Source: an uncultured Veillonellaceae bacterium (GTDB taxonomy: Bacteria; Bacillota; Negativicutes; Selenomonadales; Selenomonadaceae). Taken from it: a stretch of DNA of 40,022 nucleotides. The position numbers and the translations under genes are program-made. Positions 23,630 to 33,230 of this stretch are shown piece by piece. The notes below the pieces were generated by a model. The model saw only the letters and a list, made by a program, of their open reading frames with translations, did no database searches and was not told the DNA's origin. Position 1 is the first letter of the stretch. Each line of letters opens with the position of its first letter. The stretch spans positions 1 to 40,022 of the forward strand of contig OMZT01000036.1 in the NCBI GenBank assembly GCA_900315615.1, written 5' to 3'.

Positions 23630-23658
23630 GGCTGTGATTTTTTAGTCACGGCCTTTTT
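23630..23658 (+). terminator. Expression-platform terminator of the FMN riboswitch
   Basis: GGCTGTGA (23630-23637) pairs with TCACGGCC (23646-23653), followed by five T. It lies 30 bases after the aptamer and before ribD, as in transcription-attenuating RFN switches. Confidence 0.9.
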
Positions 23659-23698
23659 GTTTACTATATGCTTTGTTGTGCGTGAAGGTCGTGATGCT

Positions 23699-24805
23699 AT
23701 GTGCAGTGATGAGGAATATATGCATGAGGCCATAAGATTGGCGAAACATGCTGTCGGAAGGACATCTCCCAATCCCCTTGTCGGTGCAGTTATCGTGAAA
23801 GACGGTCGGATTGTTGGTGAGGGATGGCATAGGAAAGCGGGTACTCCCCATGCCGAGGTTCATGCCCTGCGTATGGCTGGTGAGCTCGCAAAGGGGGCAA
23901 CGCTTTATGTCACGCTTGAACCGTGCTCGCATTATGGAAGAACGCCGCCATGTGCAAAAGCGGTAGCCGAATCGGGGATATCACGTGTCGTCATTGGTAT
24001 GCAGGATCCTAATCCGCTTGTTGCGGGGAAAGGCATTCAGATCTTGCGAGATGCAGGTGTTGATGTCCGAAAGGGAGTCTGCGAGGAGGAAGCCAGAGCA
24101 CTTAATGCACCATTCCTTAAATGGATACAGAGCGGCATTCCATTTATCGCTGTAAAGATGGCGATGAGTCTCGATGGCAAGATCGCTACATCAAAGGGTG
24201 AGTCCCAATGGATCACGAATGAGGATTCACGTGGATTCGGACATAGACTGCGTGATATATACGATGGCATTCTTGTAGGAATAAATACCGTGATTAAAGA
24301 TGATCCATCACTTACATCAAGGCTGCCAAATGGTAGTGGCAGGAATCCGTCGCGTGTAGTCCTTGACAGCATGGCATCTATACCATTGAAATCAAAGCTT
24401 CTGAACGATGGTGCGGCTGATACAATCATCGCTGTATCTGAAATGGCTCCTGAGGATAAGGTTAAGGCAATAGAAGCCAAAGAACGTGTTAAGGTTATAC
24501 GTGCAGGCAGCAAGATGGTTGACCTACCTATACTCATGAAGAGACTTGGAGAAATGGAGATCACGTCACTTTTGGTAGAGGGCGGCGCTACGGTGAATGA
24601 TTCATTTTTCAGAGAGGGGCTATGTGACAAGGTATATGCATTTATCGCTCCTATGATTATTGGCGGAAAAAATGCATTATCACCAGTGGGCGGAGTAGGA
24701 TTTGGATCCCTTTCAGATGCAGTCAGACTTTGTCATATGAAGACCTGCGATATGGATGGAGATATACTTGTGACTGCAGATGTGATTAGGACGGATAAGG
24801 GGTGA
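23699..24805 (+). CDS. ribD: Bifunctional RibD: pyrimidine deaminase / reductase
   Basis: Performs the second and third steps of riboflavin synthesis after GTP opening: deamination, then NADPH-dependent reduction of the ribosyl side chain. N-terminal cytidine-deaminase-like domain (about 1-145) with TSPNPLVGAVIV, the zinc motif HAEVHAL and PCSHYGRTPPC; C-terminal reductase domain (about 150-368) with KMAMSLDGKIAT, WITNEDSR, LVGINTV and LLVEGGATVN. It is 368 aa from the ATG at 23699. The frame is open back to 23657, but that would start inside the riboswitch terminator, so 23699 (MCSDEEYMHEA) is preferred; AAGG precedes it. First gene of ribD-ribE-ribBA-ribH, only 6 bp before ribE. Confidence 0.95.
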   Translation: MCSDEEYMHEAIRLAKHAVGRTSPNPLVGAVIVKDGRIVGEGWHRKAGTPHAEVHALRMAGELAKGATLYVTLEPCSHYGRTPPCAKAVAESGISRVVIGMQDPNPLVAGKGIQILRDAGVDVRKGVCEEEARALNAPFLKWIQSGIPFIAVKMAMSLDGKIATSKGESQWITNEDSRGFGHRLRDIYDGILVGINTVIKDDPSLTSRLPNGSGRNPSRVVLDSMASIPLKSKLLNDGAADTIIAVSEMAPEDKVKAIEAKERVKVIRAGSKMVDLPILMKRLGEMEITSLLVEGGATVNDSFFREGLCDKVYAFIAPMIIGGKNALSPVGGVGFGSLSDAVRLCHMKTCDMDGDILVTADVIRTDKG

Positions 24806-24811
24806 GAAGGA

Positions 24812-25441
24812 TTGTTTACTGGCATCGTCGAGGAACTAGGAACTGTTGCTGAGTCGGGTGATGGTTTCTTTCGAATACTGGCATCAAAGGTGCTTGAGGG
24901 AACAAAAGTCGGAGATAGTATAGCAGTCAACGGCATTTGCCTCACGGTGACGTCTATGGATGGTTCTTCATTCTCCGCAGATGTGATGCCGGAGACGCTT
25001 AGGAAGACGTCCCTTGCGTTTGCAAAGCCCGGAAGCCATGTTGATCTTGAGCGCGCAGCGGCTCTGGGGGAACGCATAGGAGGGCATATAGTATCAGGAC
25101 ACATTGATGGCACAGGTGTCCTTCGTTCGATGCGGCCAGAGGGAAATGCCATTTGGATGGAGATTGATGCAGAAGCTGAGATACTGAAATATATAATAGA
25201 ACGTGGATCTGTTACTATTGATGGCATCAGCCTTACCGTAGTAAGTGTAGGAAGCACGAGCTTTACTGTTTCTTTGATACCACATACGCGCGAGGTGACA
25301 GTCCTTGGTGAACGAGAAGCGGGTGACCGCGTTAATATAGAGACGGACATGATAGGAAGATATGTAGAGCGATTTGTTCATGCGGCACATTCTGATACAC
25401 CAGAAATAACGAAAAACTTCTTGTTAGAGAATGGCTTTTGA
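24812..25441 (+). CDS. ribE: Riboflavin synthase alpha subunit
   Basis: Final enzyme of the pathway: dismutates two 6,7-dimethyl-8-ribityllumazine molecules to riboflavin and the pyrimidinedione. The 209-aa chain has the two repeated lumazine-binding barrels, each with its signature: MFTGIVEELG, NGICLTV and GHIVSGHIDGTG in the first half, DGISLTVV and IPHTREVT in the second. The start codon is TTG with GAGAAGG upstream, matching the family N-terminus exactly. Bacillus nomenclature; the same gene is ribC in E. coli. Confidence 0.95.
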   Translation: MFTGIVEELGTVAESGDGFFRILASKVLEGTKVGDSIAVNGICLTVTSMDGSSFSADVMPETLRKTSLAFAKPGSHVDLERAAALGERIGGHIVSGHIDGTGVLRSMRPEGNAIWMEIDAEAEILKYIIERGSVTIDGISLTVVSVGSTSFTVSLIPHTREVTVLGEREAGDRVNIETDMIGRYVERFVHAAHSDTPEITKNFLLENGF

Positions 25442-25486
25442 CGGTATCTGCATAATTGTGATATATGTTGGAAAGGTGTGACTTAC

Positions 25487-26686
25487 ATGGCATTTGCAAC
25501 AGTTGATGAAGCAATAGAAGACTTCAAGAATGGCAAGATGGTCGTTGTCGTTGATGATGAGGATCGTGAGAATGAGGGTGATGTCATAGCGGCAGCGGAG
25601 ACGCTTACGCCAGAGCAGATGAACTTCATGGCCACTTATGCCAAAGGGTTGATATGCACACCAATGGATGGAGCCTTCTTGGATAAGCTTGAGATTGAGC
25701 CGATGGTTACTAACAATACGGATAATCATGAGACGGCATTTACCGTATCTGTTGATGCATTTGATACGGAAACCGGCATATCAGCTTTTGAACGGGCAAA
25801 GACGGTACGTGCTCTTGTCGCCGATGATGCTAAACCATCCGGGTTCAGGCGTCCAGGACATGTTTTTCCACTTAGGAGCGTTCCGGGGGGCGTCTTGAGG
25901 CGTGCAGGACATACGGAGACAACAACAGACCTTGCAAGGCTTGCTGGATTGAAACCGGCTGGCGTATGCTGCGAAATCATGGATGACGATGGGCATATGA
26001 TGCGCACGCCTAAGTTGCTTGAATTTGCCGAAAAGCATGGCTTGCATATCATAACAGTCAAAGCACTTATAGAGTATCGTAAGCGCACGGAAACACTTGT
26101 CCGCAGGGTCGCTGACGTGGACTTCCCAAGTAAATTTGGACATTTCCGCATCAAGTCATACGAGAGTACATTGGATGGTAAATGCCACCTTGCAATCGTA
26201 AAGGGAGATATCAGGGGAAAGAAGAATGTCCTTGTCAGAGTTCATTCGGAGTGCTTGACAGGTGATGCGCTTGGATCTCTGCGCTGCGATTGCGGCCAGC
26301 AGCTGCATATCGCGCTGAGAAAAATCGAAGAGGCAGGCGAAGGAGTCGTACTTTACATGCGGCAGGAAGGACGTGGTATAGGCCTTGCAAACAAGATGCG
26401 CGCTTACAAGCTTCAGGATGACGGCAAGGACACGGTAGAGGCCAATGTGCTCTTGGGATTTGCTCCTGACCTCCGCGACTATGGCATAGGCGCACAGATC
26501 CTTTCTGACCTTGGACTTACCAGCATAAGGCTTATGACGAACAATCCAGCTAAACGCAGTGGGCTTGAGGGGTACGGATTGAAGATAGTAGAGCGTGTCC
26601 CGCTTGAGGTTGAAGCCAATAAATATAATGAGAAGTACCTGAAAGTGAAAAAAGATAAGATGGGTCATCTCCTGACAAAGGAATAA
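25487..26686 (+). CDS. ribBA: RibBA: DHBP synthase / GTP cyclohydrolase II
   Basis: Bifunctional enzyme making both precursors of lumazine: 3,4-dihydroxy-2-butanone 4-phosphate from ribulose 5-phosphate, and the pyrimidine from GTP. N-terminal RibB domain (about 1-200): [44 protein letters not shown] and [16 protein letters not shown]-terminal RibA domain (about 205-399): [15 protein letters not shown] and RCDCGQQL give the three zinc cysteines, then RQEGRGIGL and LTNNP-like MTNNPAK. Both active sites look intact. GGAAAGG is well spaced for the ATG at 25487; the upstream GTG at 25478 is too close to it. Third gene of the operon. Confidence 0.96.
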   Translation: MAFATVDEAIEDFKNGKMVVVVDDEDRENEGDVIAAAETLTPEQMNFMATYAKGLICTPMDGAFLDKLEIEPMVTNNTDNHETAFTVSVDAFDTETGISAFERAKTVRALVADDAKPSGFRRPGHVFPLRSVPGGVLRRAGHTETTTDLARLAGLKPAGVCCEIMDDDGHMMRTPKLLEFAEKHGLHIITVKALIEYRKRTETLVRRVADVDFPSKFGHFRIKSYESTLDGKCHLAIVKGDIRGKKNVLVRVHSECLTGDALGSLRCDCGQQLHIALRKIEEAGEGVVLYMRQEGRGIGLANKMRAYKLQDDGKDTVEANVLLGFAPDLRDYGIGAQILSDLGLTSIRLMTNNPAKRSGLEGYGLKIVERVPLEVEANKYNEKYLKVKKDKMGHLLTKE

Positions 26687-26717
26687 TTTATCAATATACT
26701 GTATGGAGGAATGAAGA

Positions 26718-27182
26718 ATGGCAAATATAATAGAAGGAAACGTATCTGCAGAAGGACTTAAATTTGGAATCGCTGTGGCAAGGTTCAACGAATTTATCAC
26801 GAGCAAGCTCCTGGGTGGCGCGCTGGATACATTGAAAAGGCATGGCGGAAATGAGGATGACATCGATGTCGCATGGGTGCCAGGAGCATTCGAACTGCCA
26901 CTGGTCGCAAAGAAAATGGCCAAGAGTGGCAAATATGACGCCGTGATATGCATAGGAGCCGTCATTAGGGGAGCTACGACACATTATGACCTTATCTGCA
27001 ACGAGGCAGCTAAGGGAATCGCTCAGACGGGACTCGAGACGGGTGTACCTGTTGTATTCAGCGTTGTAACGGCGGAAAATATACAGCAAGCGATAGAGCG
27101 TGCGGGTACAAAGGCTGGCAATAAGGGAGCCGATGGTGCAATGACGGCCATGGAGATGGCTGACCTGATGAAGAGGCTGTGA
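26718..27182 (+). CDS. ribH: 6,7-dimethyl-8-ribityllumazine synthase
   Basis: Condenses the RibD product (after dephosphorylation) with the RibB product to lumazine; forms pentameric or icosahedral assemblies. The 154-aa chain shows [13 protein letters not shown], the substrate-binding [21 protein letters not shown] with the catalytic histidine, and [20 protein letters not shown] precedes the ATG. It is last of the four rib genes and its stop is nearly joined to the phosphodiesterase start, so the riboswitch probably affects the following genes too. Confidence 0.97.
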   Translation: MANIIEGNVSAEGLKFGIAVARFNEFITSKLLGGALDTLKRHGGNEDDIDVAWVPGAFELPLVAKKMAKSGKYDAVICIGAVIRGATTHYDLICNEAAKGIAQTGLETGVPVVFSVVTAENIQQAIERAGTKAGNKGADGAMTAMEMADLMKRL

Positions 27183-27184
27183 TC

Positions 27185-27742
27185 ATGAAAATAGGAATAA
27201 TAAGCGATACGCATGGCAGTGAGATGCGTTGGCAACTGGCATACGATAAATACCTTAAAGGCTGTGACTTGATCGTACATGCGGGGGATGTCCTATATAA
27301 TGGACCGAGGAATCCGGTACTGGAGGATTATAACCCAGGGGGACTCTGTGCGCGTATCAATTCAATACCAGAGCCTATGGTTATAGCGCAGGGCAACTGC
27401 GATTCGAGAGTGGATGCCTCCGCATTGGATGTGCCTTCTTGTCTGCCGATAGTCTTTACGGACGTGAAGGGCGTCAAGATAGTCGCAACACACGGTGATA
27501 ATCTTATGACAGATAGTGCCAGGAATGAGTTCATATCGAAATACAAGGCAGACATCACCATAAGCGGACATACGCATGTTACTGTACTCGAAAAAAGGAA
27601 TGGAACTACATTCGTAAACCCCGGTTCACCATCACTTTCAAAGAGAGAAGATGGAAGAAGCACCGTTGCCGTTTATGAGGATGGTACCATTCGTATATAT
27701 GATATTGATACAGACGAGATATTGATGCAGCAAGAATTATAA
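27185..27742 (+). CDS. YfcE-type metallophosphoesterase
   Basis: Calcineurin-like phosphodiesterase of 185 aa, binuclear-metal type. All metal-binding blocks are present in order: ISDTHG (residues about 7-12), HAGDVLY, AQGNCDSR, ATHGDN and SGHTHV, followed by NPGSPS. Relatives hydrolyse small phosphodiesters in vitro, with no settled physiological substrate. The ATG at 27185 lies 2 bp after the ribH stop, with GAAGAGG upstream. The position after ribH makes one wonder about dephosphorylating the RibD product, a step still done by generalist phosphatases in many bacteria, but those are usually HAD enzymes, so this is only speculation. Confidence 0.9.
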   Translation: MKIGIISDTHGSEMRWQLAYDKYLKGCDLIVHAGDVLYNGPRNPVLEDYNPGGLCARINSIPEPMVIAQGNCDSRVDASALDVPSCLPIVFTDVKGVKIVATHGDNLMTDSARNEFISKYKADITISGHTHVTVLEKRNGTTFVNPGSPSLSKREDGRSTVAVYEDGTIRIYDIDTDEILMQQEL

Positions 27743-27758
27743 TCGTGGAGATAAGTGT

Positions 27759-28631
27759 ATGAAGGATAGACTGGTTAAAGCAACATCGGGCGGTATAAGG
27801 GTATATGCCGCAGTCACGACAGATCTGGTAAACGATGCGGTGATTCGCCATAAATGCCAGCCGACTGCATCTGCAGCATTAGGTCGCACAATGACAGGCG
27901 CATTGATGCTTGCTGCGAACCTAAAGAATGAAGAGGCCGTGACGCTGACATTCAAGGGAGACGGTCCACTCGGAAAAATCGTGGCCGATGCAGTCCCGGA
28001 AGGATTCGTCAGAGGCTATGTGGAGCATCCAGAAACGGATATTCCACTTAATGCATCAGGGAAACTTGACGTAGGTAGAGCTGTAGGCGCCGGTATCATG
28101 ACGGTCACGCGATTCACTGGGCTGAAGAATCCTATTACCGGTAGTGCAGAGATTGTAAGCGGCGAGATTGCAGAAGATATAACGAACTATCTGTATACCT
28201 CAGAGCAGACACCCTCGGCAGTGGGACTTGGTGTCCTTGTGGATACGGACCTCACCATAAAGGCATCTGGAGGATTTATAGCTCAGCCGCTACCTGAAGC
28301 TACTGATAGCGAAATCACTCAGCTTGAGGAGAATATAAAGGCACTTAGGCCTGTGTCGTCTATGATAGCAGATGGAATCGACGGCGAGGGAATCATTCGA
28401 GAACTGCTCAGTGGCTTTGATGATTTGAAGATACTTTCGTCTACCAATCTATCATTCAGATGCCATTGCTCTAGAGAAAGAGTGGAAAGTGTCCTTATAA
28501 GCTTAGGATATGACGAGCTAAGCAGCCTAGCTAGCGAAGGTCACGCCGAAGTAGTCTGCCCGTTCTGCTGCGAGAAATATCAGTTCAATGAAAGCGAGCT
28601 GCAGGATCTTTGCGAGAAGGTAAGGAAATAA
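27759..28631 (+). CDS. hslO: Hsp33 redox-regulated chaperonin
   Basis: Cytosolic holdase chaperone switched on by oxidation. The 290-aa protein has the Hsp33 core (MKDRLVKATSGGIRVYAAVTT at the start, then ALGRTMTGALMLAANLK, LTFKGDGPLGKI and GYVEHPE) and the C-terminal zinc switch with four cysteines in RCHCSRERV and VCPFCCEKYQF. A GGAGA site precedes the ATG 16 bp after the phosphodiesterase. Its position behind the rib genes suggests co-transcription. Oxidative-stress defence fits an anaerobe with a flavodiiron protein. Confidence 0.95.
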   Translation: MKDRLVKATSGGIRVYAAVTTDLVNDAVIRHKCQPTASAALGRTMTGALMLAANLKNEEAVTLTFKGDGPLGKIVADAVPEGFVRGYVEHPETDIPLNASGKLDVGRAVGAGIMTVTRFTGLKNPITGSAEIVSGEIAEDITNYLYTSEQTPSAVGLGVLVDTDLTIKASGGFIAQPLPEATDSEITQLEENIKALRPVSSMIADGIDGEGIIRELLSGFDDLKILSSTNLSFRCHCSRERVESVLISLGYDELSSLASEGHAEVVCPFCCEKYQFNESELQDLCEKVRK

Positions 28632-28735
28632 CGTCATTGCCTTTACGTGCTTGAATGGCATAGTTAGCGTGGCTTAGAATATCTGTGCTGCCCATATGAG
28701 GCATGAAAGATGCTAGCGTAGAGGGGAAATTCGCT

Positions 28736-29269
28736 ATGATGAAGAAAATGCTTTTGGTAATTGATGTCCAGAATGACTTCGTAGATGGCTCACTAGGGAC
28801 TGAGGAAGCACAGGCTATGCTGCCAAGGTTACTAGAGAAGGTGCAGGAATATAAAGGTGAGATCATCTATACGAAGGATACTCATCCTGATAATTATTTA
28901 GAGACTCAGGAGGGTAAGAACCTGCCTGTATCGCATTGCATCCGAGGAACTGCGGGCTGGGAGCTCGTGCCAGAGCTCCAGAAACTGCAGGAAGAGCGTG
29001 GGTCTAAGGTGTATGAGAAGCCGACGTTCGGCAGTACGGCACTCGTTCATGATTTGCGTCGTCGCTACGAGGAAGGTGAGATTGATACTATAGAAATCGT
29101 TGGACTATGCACGGATATCTGTGTGATATCGAATGCGCTTATTCTTAAAGCCGCTATGCCAGAGCTGCCAATTTTTGTCGATCCGTCTTGCTGCGCTGGA
29201 GTCACCCCTAAGAAGCATGCAGCAGCCCTTGAGGTCATGCAAAGCTGTCAGATAAAGCTGAAGTCGTAA
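28736..29269 (+). CDS. Isochorismatase-family hydrolase, probable nicotinamidase
   Basis: Cysteine hydrolase of about 177 aa. The catalytic Asp lies in VIDVQNDFVDG, the lysine in VYEKPTFGST and the cysteine in GLCTDICVISNALIL. The metal site KDTHPDNY and the substrate stretch EGKNLPVSHC are as in PncA, so conversion of nicotinamide to nicotinate (NAD salvage) is likely; this is by motif similarity. GAGGGG at 28721-28726 supports the ATG at 28736, or the adjoining one at 28739, over the upstream ATG at 28703. It ends ahead of a strong bidirectional terminator. Confidence 0.85.
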   Translation: MMKKMLLVIDVQNDFVDGSLGTEEAQAMLPRLLEKVQEYKGEIIYTKDTHPDNYLETQEGKNLPVSHCIRGTAGWELVPELQKLQEERGSKVYEKPTFGSTALVHDLRRRYEEGEIDTIEIVGLCTDICVISNALILKAAMPELPIFVDPSCCAGVTPKKHAAALEVMQSCQIKLKS

Positions 29270-29350
29270 GCTTCAACTGCCGGGAATATGGATGTGCTGC
29301 TGCAGCCTGGATAAGACCATAGAGGGGAAAATATAAATATAGTGGTTCCT

Positions 29351-29395
29351 ATGAAAAAGGGATGCTGCACATGATTAGCAGCATCCCTTTTTCAT
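29351..29395. terminator. Bidirectional terminator with an 18-bp perfect stem
   Basis: The 18 bases 29351-29368 are exactly complementary to 29378-29395 around a 9-base loop; the stem contains A5 on the left and T5 on the right, so U tails form in both directions. It separates the hydrolase gene from convergent rpmB. Confidence 0.9.
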
Positions 29396-29464
29396 ATAAA
29401 TGGTTATAAAAAAATCCGCCGGATGAACCGACGGATCTCAGTGTCTTTGATTCTTGCGCAACGA

Positions 29465-29656
29465 TCAAAGAGAACGCTCCACCTTACCGGAACGCAGGCA
29501 GCGGGTGCAAACATTCACGCGCTTGATTTCGCCGTTGACGACGGCGCGAACACGCTGAATATTCGGCTTCCAGCTACGCTTAGTCTTAAGATGTGAATGG
29601 CTTACGTTGTTGCCGGAGAGCTCTCCTTTTCCGCAGACTTCGCAAACATGTGCCAT
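29465..29656 (-). CDS. rpmB: 50S ribosomal protein L28
   Basis: 63-aa large-subunit ribosomal protein, zinc-binding (C+) form: CEVCGKG at the N-terminus and CTRCLRSGK near the C-terminus give four cysteines. Core L28 features NNVSHSHLKTKRSWKPN are present. The start at 29656 is set by GGAAGGAGG upstream; further upstream in-frame codons lie in the leader. A minus-strand promoter (29724-29753) and a leader hairpin (GGCAGG/CCTGCC near 29683-29705) precede it. Monocistronic. Confidence 0.97.
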   Translation of the reverse strand: MAHVCEVCGKGELSGNNVSHSHLKTKRSWKPNIQRVRAVVNGEIKRVNVCTRCLRSGKVERSL

Positions 29657-29723
29657 GTGACGTACACCTCCTTCCTGCAGCCTAGGGCAGGTGAGCAAAG
29701 CCTGCCTTTGACGCAATACGCAT

Positions 29724-29753
29724 ATTATAGCACATATGATATGGCAAGTGCAA
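29724..29753 (-). promoter_or_regulatory. Promoter of rpmB
   Basis: On the minus strand TTGCAC (29753-29748), 18 bases, then TATAAT (29729-29724) with an extended TGC element. Confidence 0.65.
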
Positions 29754-29879
29754 GAAATTTCATCGCTTAGATAATAAAATTTATGGGCTTTGATGAAATA
29801 AATGTAAATAAGGCTGGATATTGAAGTGCCATATGTGATAAGATATAGGATAGGTTTTTAGTAGGGAGGATTCAGCATT

Positions 29880-31496
29880 TTGTCGGAAGAGCTTCAAAAC
29901 GAAATAAAAAAGCGTCGTACATTCGCTATTATATCACATCCTGACGCCGGAAAGACGACACTTACAGAGAAACTTCTTCTATACGGTGGCGCAATACATC
30001 TGGCAGGATCCATAAAATCCAGGAAAACGCAGCGCCATGCCGTATCTGACTGGATGGAAATAGAGAAGCAGCGTGGTATATCTGTCACATCTAGTGTCCT
30101 GCAGTTCGACTACAATGGATGCCGTATCAATATCCTTGATACACCAGGACATCAGGACTTCAGTGAGGATACCTATAGGACGCTCATGGCGGTAGATAGT
30201 GCTGTGATGGTCATCGACGTCGCTAAGGGTATCGAGGCGCAGACGAAGAAACTTTTTAAGGTGTGCAAAGAGCGTGGCATACCGATATTTACGTTTGTGA
30301 ATAAGCTGGATCATTATGGTAAAGCACCACTCGACCTCATGGATGAGATAGAAGAGGTTCTTGGTATTCGTTCGTACCCTATGAATTGGCCTATCGGAGT
30401 TGATGGTGACTATAAGGGGATATATGACCGTCAAAAGAGCGAGATCGAACTTTTCGATGCAGATAAGACGCATGGCCAGGAAGCCAGAAAATCTCGTACT
30501 GGTACGCTGGATGATCCGGATTTCGTAAAGCTCTTGGGAGAGACGGATTACAATCAGCTCAAAGAGGATATAGAGCTCCTCGATGAGGCTGGTGAGCAGT
30601 TTGACCTGGATAAGATTGCATGTGGTGAGCTTACACCAATGTTCTTTGGATCGGCTATGACGAATTTCGGTGTGCAGGATTTTCTTGAAGAGTATCTAAG
30701 GCTAGCACCTTCGCCGCAGCCACGCAAATCTTCAGATGGTTTGATTGCGCCAGATGATGATAGGTTCTCAGGATTCGTGTTCAAGATACAGGCGAATATG
30801 AATCCGGCACATCATGACAGACTGGCATTCATAAGGATTTGCTCTGGTAAATTTGAGCGCAATATGCAGGTATGGCATGAGCGCAGCAGCAAGGTAATAA
30901 AGCTTTCGCAGCCTCAGCAGTTCCTTGCACAGGACAGGCAGATTATAGAGGATGCGTATCCTGGAGATATTGTCGGCATATTCGATCCTGGAATATTTGG
31001 TATTGGGGATACCATATGTGCTTCATCGCATAAGTTCAAGTATGAGGACTTTCCTGTATTCCCACCTGAGAAGTTCGCACGTGTGTCTGCAAAGGATACC
31101 ATGCGCCGCAAACAGTTTGTGAAGGGTATGATGCAGCTCACGCAGGAAGGAGCTATACAGCTTTTCAAGCAAGCAGGCGGCGGTGCAGAGTCTTATATAG
31201 TAGGTACTGTTGGAACATTGCAGTTTGAGGTGCTGGAGTATAGGCTCAAGAAAGAGTATAATGTTGATATAAATATGACCATGCTGCCTTTTGAAGTCGC
31301 AAGGTGGATGGCATTCCCTGATGGAGATACGGTGGCACCTGCGGACATACACGGTGCAGAGCGGGGAATGTTCTGCTATGACAGGCGCGATAACCCTGTC
31401 CTTCTCGTGAGTAATGAATGGGCGCTTGGGTGGATTACTGAGAATAATCCTAAGTTGCAGCTTTATGCGGTACCGATGGATCGCAAAGAGGCCTGA
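29880..31496 (+). CDS. prfC: Peptide chain release factor 3
   Basis: GTPase of 538 aa that recycles RF1/RF2 from the ribosome after peptide release. G1 SHPDAGKTTLTEKLL near residues 19-33, G2/switch with RGISVTSS, G3 DTPGHQDF, G4 NKLD, then the RF3-specific domains with KIQANMNPAHHDRLAF. The length and IISHPDAGKTT start separate it from EF-G. The start is TTG after GGGAGGATT. A possible promoter TTGAAG-17-TATAGG lies at 29821-29849. Stand-alone gene followed 42 bp later by the flippase gene. Confidence 0.96.
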   Translation: MSEELQNEIKKRRTFAIISHPDAGKTTLTEKLLLYGGAIHLAGSIKSRKTQRHAVSDWMEIEKQRGISVTSSVLQFDYNGCRINILDTPGHQDFSEDTYRTLMAVDSAVMVIDVAKGIEAQTKKLFKVCKERGIPIFTFVNKLDHYGKAPLDLMDEIEEVLGIRSYPMNWPIGVDGDYKGIYDRQKSEIELFDADKTHGQEARKSRTGTLDDPDFVKLLGETDYNQLKEDIELLDEAGEQFDLDKIACGELTPMFFGSAMTNFGVQDFLEEYLRLAPSPQPRKSSDGLIAPDDDRFSGFVFKIQANMNPAHHDRLAFIRICSGKFERNMQVWHERSSKVIKLSQPQQFLAQDRQIIEDAYPGDIVGIFDPGIFGIGDTICASSHKFKYEDFPVFPPEKFARVSAKDTMRRKQFVKGMMQLTQEGAIQLFKQAGGGAESYIVGTVGTLQFEVLEYRLKKEYNVDINMTMLPFEVARWMAFPDGDTVAPADIHGAERGMFCYDRRDNPVLLVSNEWALGWITENNPKLQLYAVPMDRKEA

Positions 31497-31538
31497 GCTT
31501 TATAATACTGGAGAAAAAATTTATGCTTCTCCATTCAG

Positions 31539-33230
31539 GTGGTGTTTCAGATTAGCAGTCAGGAAAAAAAATCCAGCAGGGGCGAGTCGTTCCTGAAGGG
31601 GACATTCATTCTTACCATCGCGGGATTCGTGGTGAAAGTCATTGGTTCACTGAACTGGATATTCGTTTCTCGAATCCTGGGTGGTGAAGGTATAGGACTG
31701 TACCAGATGGCATTCCCAATATATTTCCTTGCAATGAGTGTATCACAGGCGGGTGTGCCAGTTGCTATTTCTATTATTACTGCAGAACGTGTTGCATTAG
31801 ATGATATCTATGGTGCTAAAAGGGTATTTCGCATATCTATGACGCTGATGCTTGCGACGGGACTTGCCTTTTCTGTACTTACATATTTTGGCGCCGGATG
31901 GTTGATTGATTGGCAATTCATACGGGACCCAAGAGCGTATTATTCTGTTGTGGTGCTAGCGCCAGCAATCTTTTTCGTTACGCTTTTGGCAAGCTCGAGA
32001 GGGTATCTTCAGGGCTGGCAGCGTATGACACCTACTGCGATGTCGCAGATCGTTGAGCAGATATTCCGTGTCATCACGATGATACTGTTCGCTAGCTTGC
32101 TTATGCCGTGGGGGATAGAGTTCGGCGCGGCGGGTGCAAGCCTTGGCGCGTTGGCGGGCGCAGTGACTGGGCTGATTGTACTTGTATACTATCATTGGCG
32201 TCTCGACAGGGATATAGAGCGCGATTATGGCAAGCATCTCAAGCCGCTTCCTGGTACGGAGCAGCAGTCCACGTTTGTTATAATGAAGCGCATATTCAAG
32301 CTTGCACTCCCCGTTTCGGCTGCGAGCCTTATGCTGCCAGTTGTTTCTAATCTGGATCTGCTCATTGTGCCGCAAAGATTGGAGGCAGCAGGGTATTCGG
32401 TAAATCAGGCGACAGAGCTCTTTGGATATCTGAATGGTATGGCTGTGCCGCTTGTAAATCTTTCTACTATACTTACGGCATCTATGGCCGTCAGTATAGT
32501 ACCGGCAATATCGGAGGCAATGGCATTGAAGCGGCCTGACAGGGTATATAGTCAGACGGCGGCTTCTGTGCGTATATCTAACTTTGTATGCTTTCCGGCG
32601 TTCGTTATCGTGTTCATATTGGCTACGCCGATATCCAGCCTTATATACAATGCACCAGGTGCAGGACCAGCTGTTATGATATCTGCTGTCAGTATAGTCC
32701 TATTGGGATTACATCAGGTGTCTACGGCTGTCCTTCAGGGCATGGGACATCCGACAATCCCTATGGTGAATATGATACTTGCGGCTGCGGCAAAGGTCGT
32801 ATTGAACTGGAATCTGACCGCTATCCCGGCTTTGGGGATTATGGGTTCTGCGTGGGCGACCGCCGCGGACATGGGTGTTGCAGCTGTCATCAATTTGTTT
32901 TTCATATATCGTTTTACTGGATATCATATAGAGATTGGACAGCTTTTGAAGACGATTGCCGCTGCTATTTTTATGGCGATTGCTGTCAAGGGATTCTATG
33001 ATGGTACTATGCTTCTTTGGGGGATAGGCGCAATATCCACATTTGGCGCGGTATTCTTCGGTATCGTGATCTATCTTGCAGCACTTGTTGCGGTTGGTGG
33101 AATGCACGAGGCAGACATGGCAAGCATTCCGATGATAGGAAAATTTGGAATCAGGCTGATGAGACGTATTGGAGTATTCAAGGATGAACCTGAAGCGCAT
33201 AGCGATGAGAAGGACGGTATATCCAAATGA
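31539..33230 (+). CDS. SpoVB/MurJ-like polysaccharide flippase (MOP superfamily)
   Basis: Multi-span membrane protein of about 560 aa with roughly 14 hydrophobic segments, typical of the oligosaccharide/lipid II flippase branch of the MOP superfamily. The N-terminus FLKGTFILTIAGFVVKVIGS and LGGEGIGLYQMAFP are the SpoVB-type signature. Such proteins move lipid-linked sugars across the membrane; in Bacillus SpoVB acts in spore cortex synthesis, but here it could equally serve wall or capsule synthesis. The start is unclear: GTG at 31539 or 31542, or a rare ATT at 31551 that is best spaced from AGGTGG. A cytoplasmic acidic tail ends the protein. The stop overlaps the start of the lipid kinase gene. 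Confidence 0.85.
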   Translation: MVFQISSQEKKSSRGESFLKGTFILTIAGFVVKVIGSLNWIFVSRILGGEGIGLYQMAFPIYFLAMSVSQAGVPVAISIITAERVALDDIYGAKRVFRISMTLMLATGLAFSVLTYFGAGWLIDWQFIRDPRAYYSVVVLAPAIFFVTLLASSRGYLQGWQRMTPTAMSQIVEQIFRVITMILFASLLMPWGIEFGAAGASLGALAGAVTGLIVLVYYHWRLDRDIERDYGKHLKPLPGTEQQSTFVIMKRIFKLALPVSAASLMLPVVSNLDLLIVPQRLEAAGYSVNQATELFGYLNGMAVPLVNLSTILTASMAVSIVPAISEAMALKRPDRVYSQTAASVRISNFVCFPAFVIVFILATPISSLIYNAPGAGPAVMISAVSIVLLGLHQVSTAVLQGMGHPTIPMVNMILAAAAKVVLNWNLTAIPALGIMGSAWATAADMGVAAVINLFFIYRFTGYHIEIGQLLKTIAAAIFMAIAVKGFYDGTMLLWGIGAISTFGAVFFGIVIYLAALVAVGGMHEADMASIPMIGKFGIRLMRRIGVFKDEPEAHSDEKDGISK

